DNA of 64,000 nt from Mesorhizobium loti (GTDB lineage Bacteria > Pseudomonadota > Alphaproteobacteria > Rhizobiales > Rhizobiaceae), in contig NZ_CP033334.1 in the NCBI RefSeq assembly GCF_013170705.1, positions 3,325,501-3,389,500 on the forward strand, written 5' to 3'. Under the pieces are notes generated by a model. The model searched no databases. It was given only the letters and a program-made list of their open reading frames with translations, and was not told the DNA's origin. The stretch's first letter is position 1, and each line of letters starts with the position of its first letter. Below, one piece after another: positions 33,359 through 42,700 of the stretch. A program made the position numbers and the translations under genes.

Positions 33359-33670
33359 TCACTGGTTGAGGTCGATCGGTGTCACGCCCAGCAGCTTCAA
33401 GGCGTTGGCGTAGGTCCGGATGCCTTGCGCCTGCTTGCGCTCGGCGCAGAACCGGTTCGCTTTTTCCTTGAGGGCCGTTGCCTCCGCGATCTCACTCACG
33501 CTGGCACCGGGTTCGGCTTTGGTCTGGATGGCTCCGTCGAGTTGGAGGCCGAGCCGGCTGCAATATTCGCTCCGGGTAACCGCCGCCTCCGCGCCCGACG
33601 ATGCGACCGCGAGCATGGCAAGTGAAATGCCTGAAACGGCACCCATCCATCCGGTCGAACGTCGTTGCAT
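33359..33670 (-). CDS. Small secreted hypothetical protein
   Basis: A 103-residue protein with a signal peptide (residues 1-30, ending GAEAA). The two cysteines (EYCSRLG and RFCAERK) could form a disulfide. The mature part is helical. An alternative start at 33682 lies directly on an AAAGGG ribosome-binding site and is less likely. It lies 26 bp upstream of the His-rich gene, same strand, and may be co-transcribed with it. Confidence 0.6.
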   Translation of the reverse strand: MQRRSTGWMGAVSGISLAMLAVASSGAEAAVTRSEYCSRLGLQLDGAIQTKAEPGASVSEIAEATALKEKANRFCAERKQAQGIRTYANALKLLGVTPIDLNQ

Positions 33671-33804
33671 TGTCGGGACCATCCCTTTGCGTTGGTGTGG
33701 CGGTCTCTGTCCGGCCGCCGCGAGGATGGTTATCGCAGATGATGTTTTCCTCAGTTTTTCCCGGATGTTGAATCTTGTTTCTGAAGTGTGTCTGACGGGT
33801 TTTT

Positions 33805-33950
33805 CTTTCTCCCCTTGTGGGAGAAGGTGGATCGGCGCGTAGCGCTGAGACGGTTGAGGGGTGGGTGACGGAGTGCCGTCGGCGCCAAGCTGGAGCACCC
33901 TCATCCGACCTCGCTTTCGCGAGGCCACCTTCTCCCGCAGGGGGAGAAGG
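33805..33950. repeat. Rhizobial intergenic mosaic element, family B, copy 2
   Basis: It starts CTTTCTCCCCTTGTGGGAG then GGTGGATCGGCGCG, with the inverse half ending CCTTCTCCCGCAGGGGGAG. The central hairpin reads CCTCGCTTTCGCGAGG rather than the copy 1 loop. It sits between divergent genes. Confidence 0.75.
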
Positions 33951-34053
33951 ATGAGTGTCGTGCCCGCTGCGGCGGTAGCGCCTCTTCCTTTGACGCGCGC
34001 CATCGCGTATGGCCCCGGGAAAATCCTCCAAGTTCCAATTCCCCGGAAACCGC

Positions 34054-35676
34054 ATGATCAGACTTGAAAGCATCAGCAAGCAGAACGGCCGTCAGCTCGT
34101 CTTCATCGAGGCGTCGGCCGCGCTGCAGAAGGGCGAGAAGGTCGGCCTTGTAGGGCCGAACGGCGCCGGCAAGACGACCTTGTTTCGGATGATCACCGGC
34201 CAGGAGCAGCCCGACGAGGGCCAGGTGCAGGTCGATCGCGGCGTCACCATCGGCTATTTCAGCCAGGATGTCGGCGACATGTCGGGCCACAGCGCTGTCG
34301 CCGAAGTGATGAACGGCGCCGGCCCGGTGAGCGAGGTGGCGGCCGAGATGGCGGAACTCGAGGCCGCCATGGCCGATCCCGACCAGGCCGACCGCATGGA
34401 CGAGATCATCGAGAAATATGGCGAGGCGCAGCATCGCTTCGAGGAACTCGACGGCTATGCGCTCGACGGCCGGGCGCGCGAGGTGCTGGATGGCCTCGGT
34501 TTTAGCCAAGAGATGATGGACGGCGATGTCGGCAAGCTCTCCGGCGGCTGGAAGATGCGCGTGGCGCTGGCGCGCATCCTTCTGATGCGGCCCGACGTCA
34601 TGCTGCTCGACGAGCCGTCCAACCATCTCGACCTGGAAAGCCTGATCTGGCTGGAGCAGTTCCTCAAGGGCTATGACGGCGCGCTCTTGATGACCTCGCA
34701 CGACCGCGAGTTCATGAACCGCATCGTCAACAAGATCGTCGAGATCGACGCCGGTTCGCTGACAGCCTATTCCGGCAACTATGAATTCTACCAGCAGCAG
34801 CGGGCGATCGCCGACAAGCAGCAGCAGGCGCAGTTCGAGCGCCAGCAGGCGATGCTGGCCAAGGAGATCGCCTTCATAGAGCGCTTCAAGGCGCGCGCCT
34901 CGCATGCGGCGCAGGTGCAGAGCCGGGTGAAGAAGCTCGACAAGATCGACCGCGTCGAGCCGCCCAAGCGCCGCCAGGTGGTGAATTTCGAGTTCCAGCC
35001 GGCGCCCCGCTGCGGCGAGGATGTCGTGACCTTGAAGAATGTGCACAAGGCCTATGGCAGCCGCATCATCTATGAGGGGCTCGACTTCCAGGTCCGCCGC
35101 CGCGAACGCTGGTGCATCATGGGCGTCAACGGCGCCGGCAAGTCGACGCTGCTCAAGCTGGTGGCCGGCGCTTCCGACCCGGACACCGGGACGGTGGCGC
35201 GGGGGCCGAGCGTGAAGATGGGCTATTTCGCCCAGCACGCCATGGAGCTGCTTGAGGGCGAACGCACCGTGTTCCAGACGCTGGAAGACAATTTCCCGCA
35301 GGCCGGCCAGGCGCCGCTTCGCGCGCTTGCCGGCTGCTTCGGCTTTTCAGGCGACGAGATCGAGAAGAAGTGCCGGGTGCTGTCGGGCGGCGAGAAGGCG
35401 CGGCTGGTGATGGCGCTGATGCTGTTCGACCCGCCCAACCTCCTGGTGCTGGACGAGCCGACCAACCACCTCGATATCACCACCAAGCAGATGCTGATCG
35501 AGGCGCTCTCGCAATATGAAGGCACGATGCTGTTCGTCTCGCACGACCGGCACTTCCTGGCCGCGCTCTCCAACCGCGTGCTGGAACTGACGCCCGAAGG
35601 CATCCACACCTATGGCGGCGGCTATACGGAATATGTCGAGCGCACCGGGCAGGAAGCACCGGGCTTGCGAAGCTGA
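34054..35676 (+). CDS. ABC-F family ATPase (Uup/EttA-like)
   Basis: A 540-residue soluble protein with two ABC ATPase cassettes and no membrane domain. Cassette 1 has GPNGAGKTT, LSGGWKMRVALARIL and LLDEPSNHLD; cassette 2 has GVNGAGKST, LSGGEKARLVMA and LDEPTNHLD. The inter-domain linker (about 245-310) is rich in Gln/Ala/Lys, as in ABC-F proteins that act on the ribosome to relieve stalls. No drug-resistance subtype can be assigned. ATG 34054 begins at the first cassette; an upstream ATG at 34009 would add 15 unconserved residues. Confidence 0.9.
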   Translation: MIRLESISKQNGRQLVFIEASAALQKGEKVGLVGPNGAGKTTLFRMITGQEQPDEGQVQVDRGVTIGYFSQDVGDMSGHSAVAEVMNGAGPVSEVAAEMAELEAAMADPDQADRMDEIIEKYGEAQHRFEELDGYALDGRAREVLDGLGFSQEMMDGDVGKLSGGWKMRVALARILLMRPDVMLLDEPSNHLDLESLIWLEQFLKGYDGALLMTSHDREFMNRIVNKIVEIDAGSLTAYSGNYEFYQQQRAIADKQQQAQFERQQAMLAKEIAFIERFKARASHAAQVQSRVKKLDKIDRVEPPKRRQVVNFEFQPAPRCGEDVVTLKNVHKAYGSRIIYEGLDFQVRRRERWCIMGVNGAGKSTLLKLVAGASDPDTGTVARGPSVKMGYFAQHAMELLEGERTVFQTLEDNFPQAGQAPLRALAGCFGFSGDEIEKKCRVLSGGEKARLVMALMLFDPPNLLVLDEPTNHLDITTKQMLIEALSQYEGTMLFVSHDRHFLAALSNRVLELTPEGIHTYGGGYTEYVERTGQEAPGLRS

Positions 35677-35680
35677 CAAA

Positions 35681-35710
35681 AAGGGCGGCCGTCGAGCCGA
35701 CGCCGCCCTT
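35681..35710. terminator. Hairpin terminator between convergent genes
   Basis: AAGGGCGGC-N12-GCCGCCCTT follows the ABC-F stop. A second, smaller AAGGGCG/CGCCCTT hairpin (35730-35750) overlaps the stop codon of the convergent gene. Confidence 0.7.
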
Positions 35711-35748
35711 GGAACCAGCTTGCTGTTAAAAGGGCGGAATGAGCGCCC

Positions 35749-36189
35749 TTACCGCAGCGAGATGGCCATGCCACTGAGATCGGCGTTGACCTGCAGCCCG
35801 ACCTGCTTGCCGGTGAGTTCGAGCTGGGCGCCCTTGTCATTGGTCATGACGATCACCTGGGCACCCTTGCCGAGCGTGCCGCCGCCACCCGCCGCGCCAT
35901 AGACCCCCGTCACGTCGCGCGCGCGCCTGATGTGGCGCACAGTGCCGTGGAAATAGGTCTTGGAAACGCCGAAGGCGAGGCCGCCCGAGACGCCGCCGAT
36001 CGAGATCGGATAGGTCTTGCCGTGGAAGGTGAACGTGCCTTCGCCGCCGGAGCCGCCGACGAAGAAGGCGGCCTTGTAGACGGCAAAGCGGATCGTGCCG
36101 CTGTCGGCATGGGCGGCGCTGGCGACGCTGGCTGCCGCCGTGGCGATGGCGGCAATTGCGACGGACCGAAATCCGGACGAAATCTTCAT
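35749..36189 (-). CDS. Secreted Gly-rich hypothetical protein
   Basis: A 146-residue protein with a signal peptide (1-28, ending AAHAD). The mature part is beta-rich with many glycines and short repeats (KAAFFVGGSGGEGTFTFHG, then IGGVSGGLAFGVSKTYFHG), suggesting a small outer-membrane or periplasmic barrel or sandwich. I recognise no named family with confidence. It is monocistronic and convergent with the ABC-F gene. Confidence 0.7.
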   Translation of the reverse strand: MKISSGFRSVAIAAIATAAASVASAAHADSGTIRFAVYKAAFFVGGSGGEGTFTFHGKTYPISIGGVSGGLAFGVSKTYFHGTVRHIRRARDVTGVYGAAGGGGTLGKGAQVIVMTNDKGAQLELTGKQVGLQVNADLSGMAISLR

Positions 36190-36431
36190 GATGAAAGCTC
36201 CTTAAAATCGCCGCTTGCCCAACCGGCCGGGCGCGTCAGCGCTGTGTCGAAGTTACAACTGAACAGTCTCGCCGGTCATTTGGTTCCAGGCACGCGGCCC
36301 GAATCTGGCCGTGGGAAGATCGACATGAAGCGAGGCCTATGGCAAGCGCTGGGGCGGGACATCGCGTATACGTGATGGCGCGGCCGGAAATGTCCGTGGA
36401 AAGCGGAACGGCAACAGCAGAGGCTTCCGGC

Positions 36432-36794
36432 ATGAGACTTGCGATACGCATTGCAATGTCCGCACTGGCCGCGACGGTGGCTGGATGCGCGACTTCTCCC
36501 GTCGACTATGGCGCGTCGCTTTCGCCGCGAGACCCGAAATGGGCATCGCCGGGATGCCAGCAGGCCCGCGCGGCGGCCGCGGACTATGCGGTTCGCGAAA
36601 AGCAGCACCCGGGCTGGGAATTCGTGGCGCTTGGCCCGTACGGCTTGGGCATCATCGCGGCAACCACGGAGGCCGAGCACAAGCAGCGAAAGCTGTTCGC
36701 CCGCAACGTGCACCTGCAATGCTCGAGCCTGCCCTTGCCGAAGGAATTGCAGGGTGATCCGAGCCCGGCGACCGCACAGGCGAAATATCCGTAA
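36432..36794 (+). CDS. Small putative lipoprotein
   Basis: A 120-residue protein. The N-terminus MRLAIRIAMSALAATVAGCA is a lipoprotein signal with the lipidated Cys at residue 19. The rest is soluble, contains two more cysteines and ends Pro-rich. Family unknown. ATG 36432 is picked to place the lipobox correctly; an upstream ATG at 36339 would bury it. Confidence 0.62.
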   Translation: MRLAIRIAMSALAATVAGCATSPVDYGASLSPRDPKWASPGCQQARAAAADYAVREKQHPGWEFVALGPYGLGIIAATTEAEHKQRKLFARNVHLQCSSLPLPKELQGDPSPATAQAKYP

Positions 36795-36840
36795 CCGTGC
36801 CTGCCTGGGCAACCGGTCAGGCTGAAGGCGCCGTGGTGTG

Positions 36841-37488
36841 TCAGCCGGCTGATGGGGCGTTTATCGCAAATTGCGCGGCGAAGGCCCTGGCATAGGCAGG
36901 CCGCGCTTCTCCGCGCGCGACATAGGCGGCAAGGTTTTGATATTCGTCCAGAATGCCTGACATTCTGAGGCGCAGCAGCACCGATACCATCAACAGATCG
37001 CCGGCGCTGAACGCACCGTCGAGCCATTCCGCGGCGCTAAGATAGGCCGAGAGCTTGTCCAGCATTGCCCGAACACGGTCTTTCACCAGTGGCAGGCGCT
37101 GCTGAGCCCAGGGCCTGTCGGCTTCGAATATCCTGGCGTTCGTCAAGTCGAGGATCGGCGGCTCGACGGTGTTGAGGGCGGCAAACATCCAGGTGATGGC
37201 GCGGGCGCGGGCATCGCGATCCCCGGGCAGCAGGCCCGCATGCTGCTCGGCAAGATGAAAGACGATCGAGCCGGTCTCGAACAGGCACAGAGATCCCTCC
37301 TCATAGGTGGGGATCTGGCCGAAGGGATGGATGGCCAGATGGCCAGGCGCCTTCATTCCGGCAAAGGAGACGAGACGAACCTCATAGGGCTGCCCCACTT
37401 CCTCGAGCGCCCAGCGGACGCGCGTATCGCGCGCCAGTCCCCTGCCGCCATCGGGCGATCGTTCAAAGGCTGTGATGGTGGGGATCAT
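36841..37488 (-). CDS. Glutathione S-transferase family protein
   Basis: A 215-residue GST. The thioredoxin fold starts ITAFERSPDGGRGLARDTRV. HPFGQIPTYEEGSLCLFETG gives the cis-proline and the conserved Glu before the binding Ser/Thr. The helical domain ends LLMVSVLLRLR instead of the usual SIADI capping box, a modest deviation. It is the third GST in this window and is not closely similar to the others. Confidence 0.85.
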   Translation of the reverse strand: MIPTITAFERSPDGGRGLARDTRVRWALEEVGQPYEVRLVSFAGMKAPGHLAIHPFGQIPTYEEGSLCLFETGSIVFHLAEQHAGLLPGDRDARARAITWMFAALNTVEPPILDLTNARIFEADRPWAQQRLPLVKDRVRAMLDKLSAYLSAAEWLDGAFSAGDLLMVSVLLRLRMSGILDEYQNLAAYVARGEARPAYARAFAAQFAINAPSAG

Positions 37489-37655
37489 TGGAAGGCTCCA
37501 CGTGGTGTCCAGTTCTGGTGCTTGCACACAAAGGACGAACGACCAGGGCCGGTCCCGACAGGCCGCCGCTTGTTTTCGTTCGGCGCGCCATGGCCTTGTT
37601 GCCGGCGGCGGCTCAGCGGAAATCTGCGAGCGATCAGCCGGCTGAATTCGGGCAC

Positions 37656-37823
37656 CTATCCGTTCCATCGGCTCGATTTCTTCCACACATCGGTGAACGG
37701 AGAACCGAGCGGCTTGCCTGGCTCACGCGTGGCGGGCCGCTCTTGCCGCACCATGCCGCTGGCGACACCAAGCAACACGTTGTTGCCGGTTTCAGGGTTG
37801 AAGCGTTGAACGCGAGCGCCCAT
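37656..37823 (-). CDS. Possible small hypothetical protein (55 aa)
   Basis: The frame opens MGARVQRFNPETGNNVLLG and closes FTDVWKKSSRWNG. It is a plausible soluble peptide in the 431-bp gap upstream of the GST gene, same strand. There is no clear ribosome-binding site and no family I know; base composition is compatible with coding. The remainder of the 37489-37919 gap shows nothing. Confidence 0.38.
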   Translation of the reverse strand: MGARVQRFNPETGNNVLLGVASGMVRQERPATREPGKPLGSPFTDVWKKSSRWNG

Positions 37824-37919
37824 AACGGATACCAATCGTTGGGGAGTATTTTCTCAACCGATTGCCAGTGAAGGCGACCTTTGCTTGCTTATCCGTGCTG
37901 CCATGGAAAGGAGGAGAAC

Positions 37920-38315
37920 ATGGAGATGTACTACGCGGACGCTATCGTGACCCTGTTTTGCAGCCTCATGATTTTCGGGATGGCGCTTACCGTCGCGCGA
38001 ACTCACAAGAGCACCGGCATCCTCGCCCCCGCGATGACGGGTGATCCGCTGCTTGAACGAACAATCCGGGCGCATGCAAACACGGTCGAATGGCTGCCGA
38101 TTTTCCTGCCGTCCATGTGGCTGTTCGCGATCTATTGGAGCCCAAACTGGGCCGCGGTGTTCGGCGTACTTTGGATGGCTGGCCGCATCGTGTATTTCGT
38201 GGGCTATCGCACCGCGCCCTTGAAACGATATCCTGGCTTTTTCATCCAGGCCGTTGCGGCATTTGCACTGCTCTTCGGCGCATTGGGCAGGATTTTGTAC
38301 CTCCTGATGGCGTAG
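37920..38315 (+). CDS. MAPEG family membrane protein
   Basis: A 131-residue protein with four predicted transmembrane helices. LLERTIRAHANTVEWLPIFL is the MAPEG signature (the ERxxxAHxNxxE motif), and a second Arg-rich loop follows (GRIVYFVGYR). MAPEG members include microsomal glutathione transferases; bacterial ones are mostly uncharacterised. AAAGGAGGAGAAC gives a near-perfect ribosome-binding site. Confidence 0.88.
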   Translation: MEMYYADAIVTLFCSLMIFGMALTVARTHKSTGILAPAMTGDPLLERTIRAHANTVEWLPIFLPSMWLFAIYWSPNWAAVFGVLWMAGRIVYFVGYRTAPLKRYPGFFIQAVAAFALLFGALGRILYLLMA

Positions 38316-38531
38316 CGTCTTCAGCGATACGCGGCCAACGAATCAGGTTGCGCGATTGCCTAGAGGCGCCACACGATCGTTAACCCGGGCCAGGCTCAGC
38401 GATACCTGTTAATGACGGGATCGGCCACGTGGCCGGGATCGGCGTTGTAAAGCCGGACAAGATGAGATTGCGGCGACTTCACTGCTGGATTTGACGGTCC
38501 GGACGGGCTGGATGCGTCGCCGGTTCTGGTT

Positions 38532-39230
38532 CTAGCGCAACAAGCCTTCGGCCTCGAATGTGTCCCAGCCTTCCAGATTCGGCGTCTGAGCGTCATTCTT
38601 CACTGACTTGCGCTGCCGTTTTCCGGCTCGCGTCTGGGCGGCCTTGCCGGCGCCGCGCCGTCTGTTCTCGGTGACTTCCCGCGTATCTTCCTCGCGCCAG
38701 GCGCTGGCCAGGTCACGATCGAGAATGTCCTCGATGTGGCGCGGATCGAAAACATGGAAGGTCACCGCCTTGGATCGCCCGCGCATCTTGACGGTGCGGG
38801 TGCCGATGCTCTTCAGGCGCCCGTCCTTCAGCCATTTGTGGCGCTCGCGGGCGGAGATGGTGAGAATGTCCTCTGCCTCGCGCGGCAGCACGGGCAGGGA
38901 TTCGATGCCCTCCAGCGTCCTGGATATGGTTTCAGAGGCGGCCCGGAACGCATCCGTGTCGGTTTTCAACATACGCAATATGATGCGGCCGGTATCGGCC
39001 TTGGCAAACGTCCTCACTGCCCACGGCAGGCGGGCTCGAATTTCGCGTTCGATCCCTTTCAGGCGCAAGGAGGAGCCGAGCGTCGCCGATGGCGGCAGCG
39101 TCCATTCGGCGACCACTGACGCCTTGGCGGTGCTCGCGCCTTGCTCCGATGTGCGATCAGGCGCGGCGGCAATCGCCGCGACGATGCCGCTCAGGATCTT
39201 GCGCAGGGAGTCGCGCTTCTTGGCTGCCAT
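38532..39230 (-). CDS. Hypothetical protein with a possible DNA-binding segment
   Basis: A 232-residue basic protein. The middle segment (ILTISARERHKWLKDGRLKS, then a beta hairpin and FDPRHIEDIL) resembles a winged or excisionase-like helix-turn-helix. The last 40 residues are Arg/Lys-rich. No signal peptide or membrane segment. I recognise no family. It ends a run of ordinary genes just before the scarred region, so a mobile-element origin is possible but unproven. Confidence 0.6.
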   Translation of the reverse strand: MAAKKRDSLRKILSGIVAAIAAAPDRTSEQGASTAKASVVAEWTLPPSATLGSSLRLKGIEREIRARLPWAVRTFAKADTGRIILRMLKTDTDAFRAASETISRTLEGIESLPVLPREAEDILTISARERHKWLKDGRLKSIGTRTVKMRGRSKAVTFHVFDPRHIEDILDRDLASAWREEDTREVTENRRRGAGKAAQTRAGKRQRKSVKNDAQTPNLEGWDTFEAEGLLR

Positions 39231-39297
39231 GTTTCAAGTTCGCTCATCGGGGCCTTCGTGGAACGACAGTTCGCACAGCAGACAACCGAAACCATGC

Positions 39298-39567
39298 TCA
39301 AACGGTTCCTCCAGCATATGTGGGCTCCTGGTCGCCTTCGCCAAACCATCGTGACGCGGCCTCGGCGGCGGGCTTGAGGTCAGGGTCAAGGTCATCATCA
39401 GCAGCCCAGGCGACGACGCCATCGGGGCGCACGAGCAGGGCGCCCAGGCCCAGTCGCTCCTTGGCATCCACGGCGACATAGCCGATCCGCCCGTTCCAGC
39501 GGTTCGCCAGCGCCTGCAGGGCAGGGTGGGCATCGAAGTCCAGCAGCAGGCCTTGCCCGCTCCTCAG
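39298..39567 (-). pseudogene. C-terminal remnant of a FAD-dependent aromatic monooxygenase
   Basis: About 90 codons encode the C-terminal thioredoxin-like end of PheA/TfdB-type hydroxylases: LRSGQGLLLDFDAHPALQAL, the turn VDAKERLGLGALLVRPDGVV and a final RWFGEG. The FAD-binding and substrate domains are absent. The fragment is joined at its 5' side to the fragment described next. It cannot make a functional enzyme. Confidence 0.72.
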
Positions 39568-39690
39568 GCGATCCGTCCAAGCCCGGCAAGGGGAGGGGGC
39601 AGCCATCCATGCAGCATGCTGAAGCCAGGGTTCATCTCCACCGCTCGCCGGCCGGCTTCCATAGCTGCTCGAGCCGGCCAGCCGGATGCG
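39568..39690 (-). pseudogene. Remnant of a CadC-like regulator (copy of the gene at 49804-51354)
   Basis: Codons for EAGRRAVEMNPGFSMLHGWL line up with residues about 446-465 of the intact regulator (AAGRRAVEMNPGFSILHGWL), and similarity continues at DNA level over about 115 bp. Everything else of that gene is missing. It marks the left edge of a decayed copy of the 49.8-53.5 kb block. Confidence 0.75.
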
Positions 39691-39741
39691 GGAGCCAAGG
39701 TGGACATCGGGTCGCCCGGAAGCGGCCCGATGTCCTGCTCC

Positions 39742-42700
39742 TTACCACGCGTACCGCACGGCACCCCGCCCTGCATAGCTGCGCGTGGCCTTGGAGAACT
39801 CACCGTCAACCGTCCCCGATAGCGTCCAGCCATTGTTGAATTTGAGCTCCGCGGATGCCGAGGTCAGCAAGGCGTCGGCCGCTCGTGCCGCCCCGCTGGC
39901 GACAAAGGTAGCACCCGGCAAAGCCTCGAAGGTCGCCGTGATATTGCGATCCGCGTTGAAGTCATGCGCCCAGGCGACACGGCTGCGCAGCGTAAAAATC
40001 TTGTCCTCGACTGCGAAAGACATGTTGGTCCGCATCCCAAGCTCCGCCCGAGTCGCGGTGATGTTCTTCGAGTCGTAGTTCAACGCGAACGTGTCGGCGC
40101 CGGATTTCGCGGTTTCGCTGTAGGCCGGCAACGACAAGGTCGCGAATTGCGCGGCGGTGTAAGGTGTCAGCTCGACCCATGGCGTGTCGAAACGGTAGCC
40201 GCCTTCCAGGCGCCCGGCGAATGCTTGCGGGTGTAGGCGCGCCTCGAGCCGGTCGGCACCGACCGAACGCTGCGTCGTTGCGTCCTGCCAGCCATAGGCA
40301 AGCGATGCATCGACATAGGCAGCGCCGATGTCGTGGCGGATGAAGGCGCCGGCCTGGAACAGGTCGGTTCTTCCCGAGCCGTAATCGCCAACGCTGAAGT
40401 TTGTCGCGCCGGCGGCCAAGGCGAAGCCGGCGAGCGTATCGGGCGAAAGGCGGTAGTCGGCACCGCCCGCCAAGCCGTAGAGCCGGGTGGTCAAGTTGCT
40501 GCTGCCCTGGCCAGCATCACCGTCGGATGTCTGCGAGGAGCCGAAGGGGGCTGCCCAGACAGTCCAGCGTGATGAAGGTGCATCGCCGATCGACGCGGTG
40601 ATGTCGCCGCCATGAGCGCGGCCATGAACGGAGCTGTCGCCCAGAACGCCCAGGAACTGGTCCATGGCGCTGAAGGTCGTCTGCTGCAATCCGATCGCGG
40701 TCTCGCCGGCCGCCTGGGACAGGCCGGCCGCGCCAAGCGCCGCGAAGGCCACCGGAATGCCGCCGGTGCTGTCGAAATAGCCGGTAAGCGCATTGGCGAC
40801 CGACTGCTGATTGCCGTTCAGGCCACCCGGCACGACGAAATTCAGCTTGGTATTGAGATAAACAGCGGTGCCTTCGGGATCATAGCTCACGGTCTGCGAG
40901 AGCGACAAAGGTATGTTGCTGCTGACCGGCCCGCTGAACGTGCCGTCGACGCCGCCGGCGGCGGTCATGATCGTATATTGTCGCGCGACGTAGCTGCCCG
41001 GAGCGTAGGATGTCCGCAATGTCGCGTCGTTGAGGCTGGCCGTGCCGGTGATATCGACGCGCGCCGCGCTGGCCGGCGACACGTCCACGAGATAGGTCGA
41101 CGCGGATGTCATCGACAGGTCGCCCTGCACCGTCAGCGTGCCGGTTGCACTGCCCGGCGCCAGCGTGCCGCCATCGATGGTGACGTTTCCAACCGTGCCG
41201 ATGCCGCCAAGCGTGCCGCCGGCGTTGACCGTTGTCATCGAGGATGAAGCGATCGAGCCGTTGACCGTGAGCGTGCCGCCGTCTTCGACCGTGGTGGTGC
41301 CGGTGTAGGTGTTGATGCCGTCGAGTGTCTGATGGCCTCCTTCGATGATGAGGCCGGCGGGATCGTAGGAGTCCGCAAGAACGCCGGCATAGGAGGTCGA
41401 GCCGTTCGTGATCTTGAGTTTGTCTAGTATGTACACCGTGCTGGCGGCAACGCCGCGCAAGGTCTGTATCGTGCCGGTCGCCGAGCCAAACTCGACTTGA
41501 CCCTCGCCAGTGAGGTTGAGCTCGCTCGAAGCGGCGATGGCATCGTCCGAGTAAATCCCCAGATAGCCGTACCCTACCGTTGTCGAGCCGGTATAGGTGT
41601 TCGTGTTGCCAAGATTCAGATATCCGTCGGCGACCGTGACGCCGCCGGTTCCTTCGATGACGCCCATAAAGCTGCTGGGCAGACCGCCGCCGTTGATCGT
41701 CAGTGTCTTGCTGCCGAGCTTGATGGTTCCGGAAGCCGTGTCAGGCAGACCGAGGCGAGAAAGACCGCCGATCGTTGCGCCGGAATTTGTCTGCGAAATG
41801 TCCAGCACGGAAGACAGGCCGCCGCCCGTGAAATACACGTCGCCGGCGATGCTTCCATTGCCCGTCAACACGACCGAGCCGCCGTCGATGCGCAGACGCG
41901 TCGCATTCTCGGCGGTCAATGTCAGCGTCCCCGCGCCAAATTTTCCCAGCGTGCTGCTGCCGGTAGCCGCTATCGTCGTGGCGAAGGTGACGTTCTGTCC
42001 GTTGGTGTCGATGCCGATGAACTGGTTCGCGGCGGTTGAAATCCGGCTCGAAATGTCGGCTTGATTGTCGGCGCTGTATTGCAGCTTGCCTCCTCCGAAC
42101 GTGCCGAAGGTGAGGGTGCCGGTGCTTCCCAGCGCGCCGGCACTGCCAAGATTGATCGTCCCGGCAGCGAACGTTACGCCGCCGCTGAGATCGTTGTTGC
42201 CGGTCAGCGTCAGCGTGCCGGTGCCCGACTTGGCGAGGCTGCCGCCGGACGACACCAGATCCGACGCCCAGGTGACGTTCTGGCCGTTGGTGTCGACGCT
42301 GACTTTCTGGCCTGCGGCGGTCGAGAGCCGGCTCGAATAGTCGACCTGGTTCAAGGCGCTGTATTGCAGCGTACCGCCGGTGAAGCTGAGTGCGCCTGAT
42401 GTGCCGAGCGCGCCCGCGCTTCCGGCGTTCAGAATCCCGGCCGCGAAGGTGGTGCCGCCCGTGTAGGTGTTCGCACCTGTCAGCACCAGCGTGCCGGCTC
42501 CGGACTTGATGATGCCGCCCGCAGCCGTGGCATCGTGTATGACGTTGCCGAGCGTGACGCTGGCGCCGGCTGCCGTGCCTGGATCGATGGCAAGTGTCCC
42601 GGTGATGCCGATGCCGCCGTTGATCGTTCCGGTCGAGCTGGTATTGCCAAGCGTCAGGCTGTTGCTGCCGCCGGTGAACGTAATCGCGTCGGCTCGAACA

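Noticed and set aside
39298..39606. An intact small gene of 102 codons
   Set aside because: It is only the C-terminus of a monooxygenase whose apparent start codon lies in an unrelated regulator fragment.
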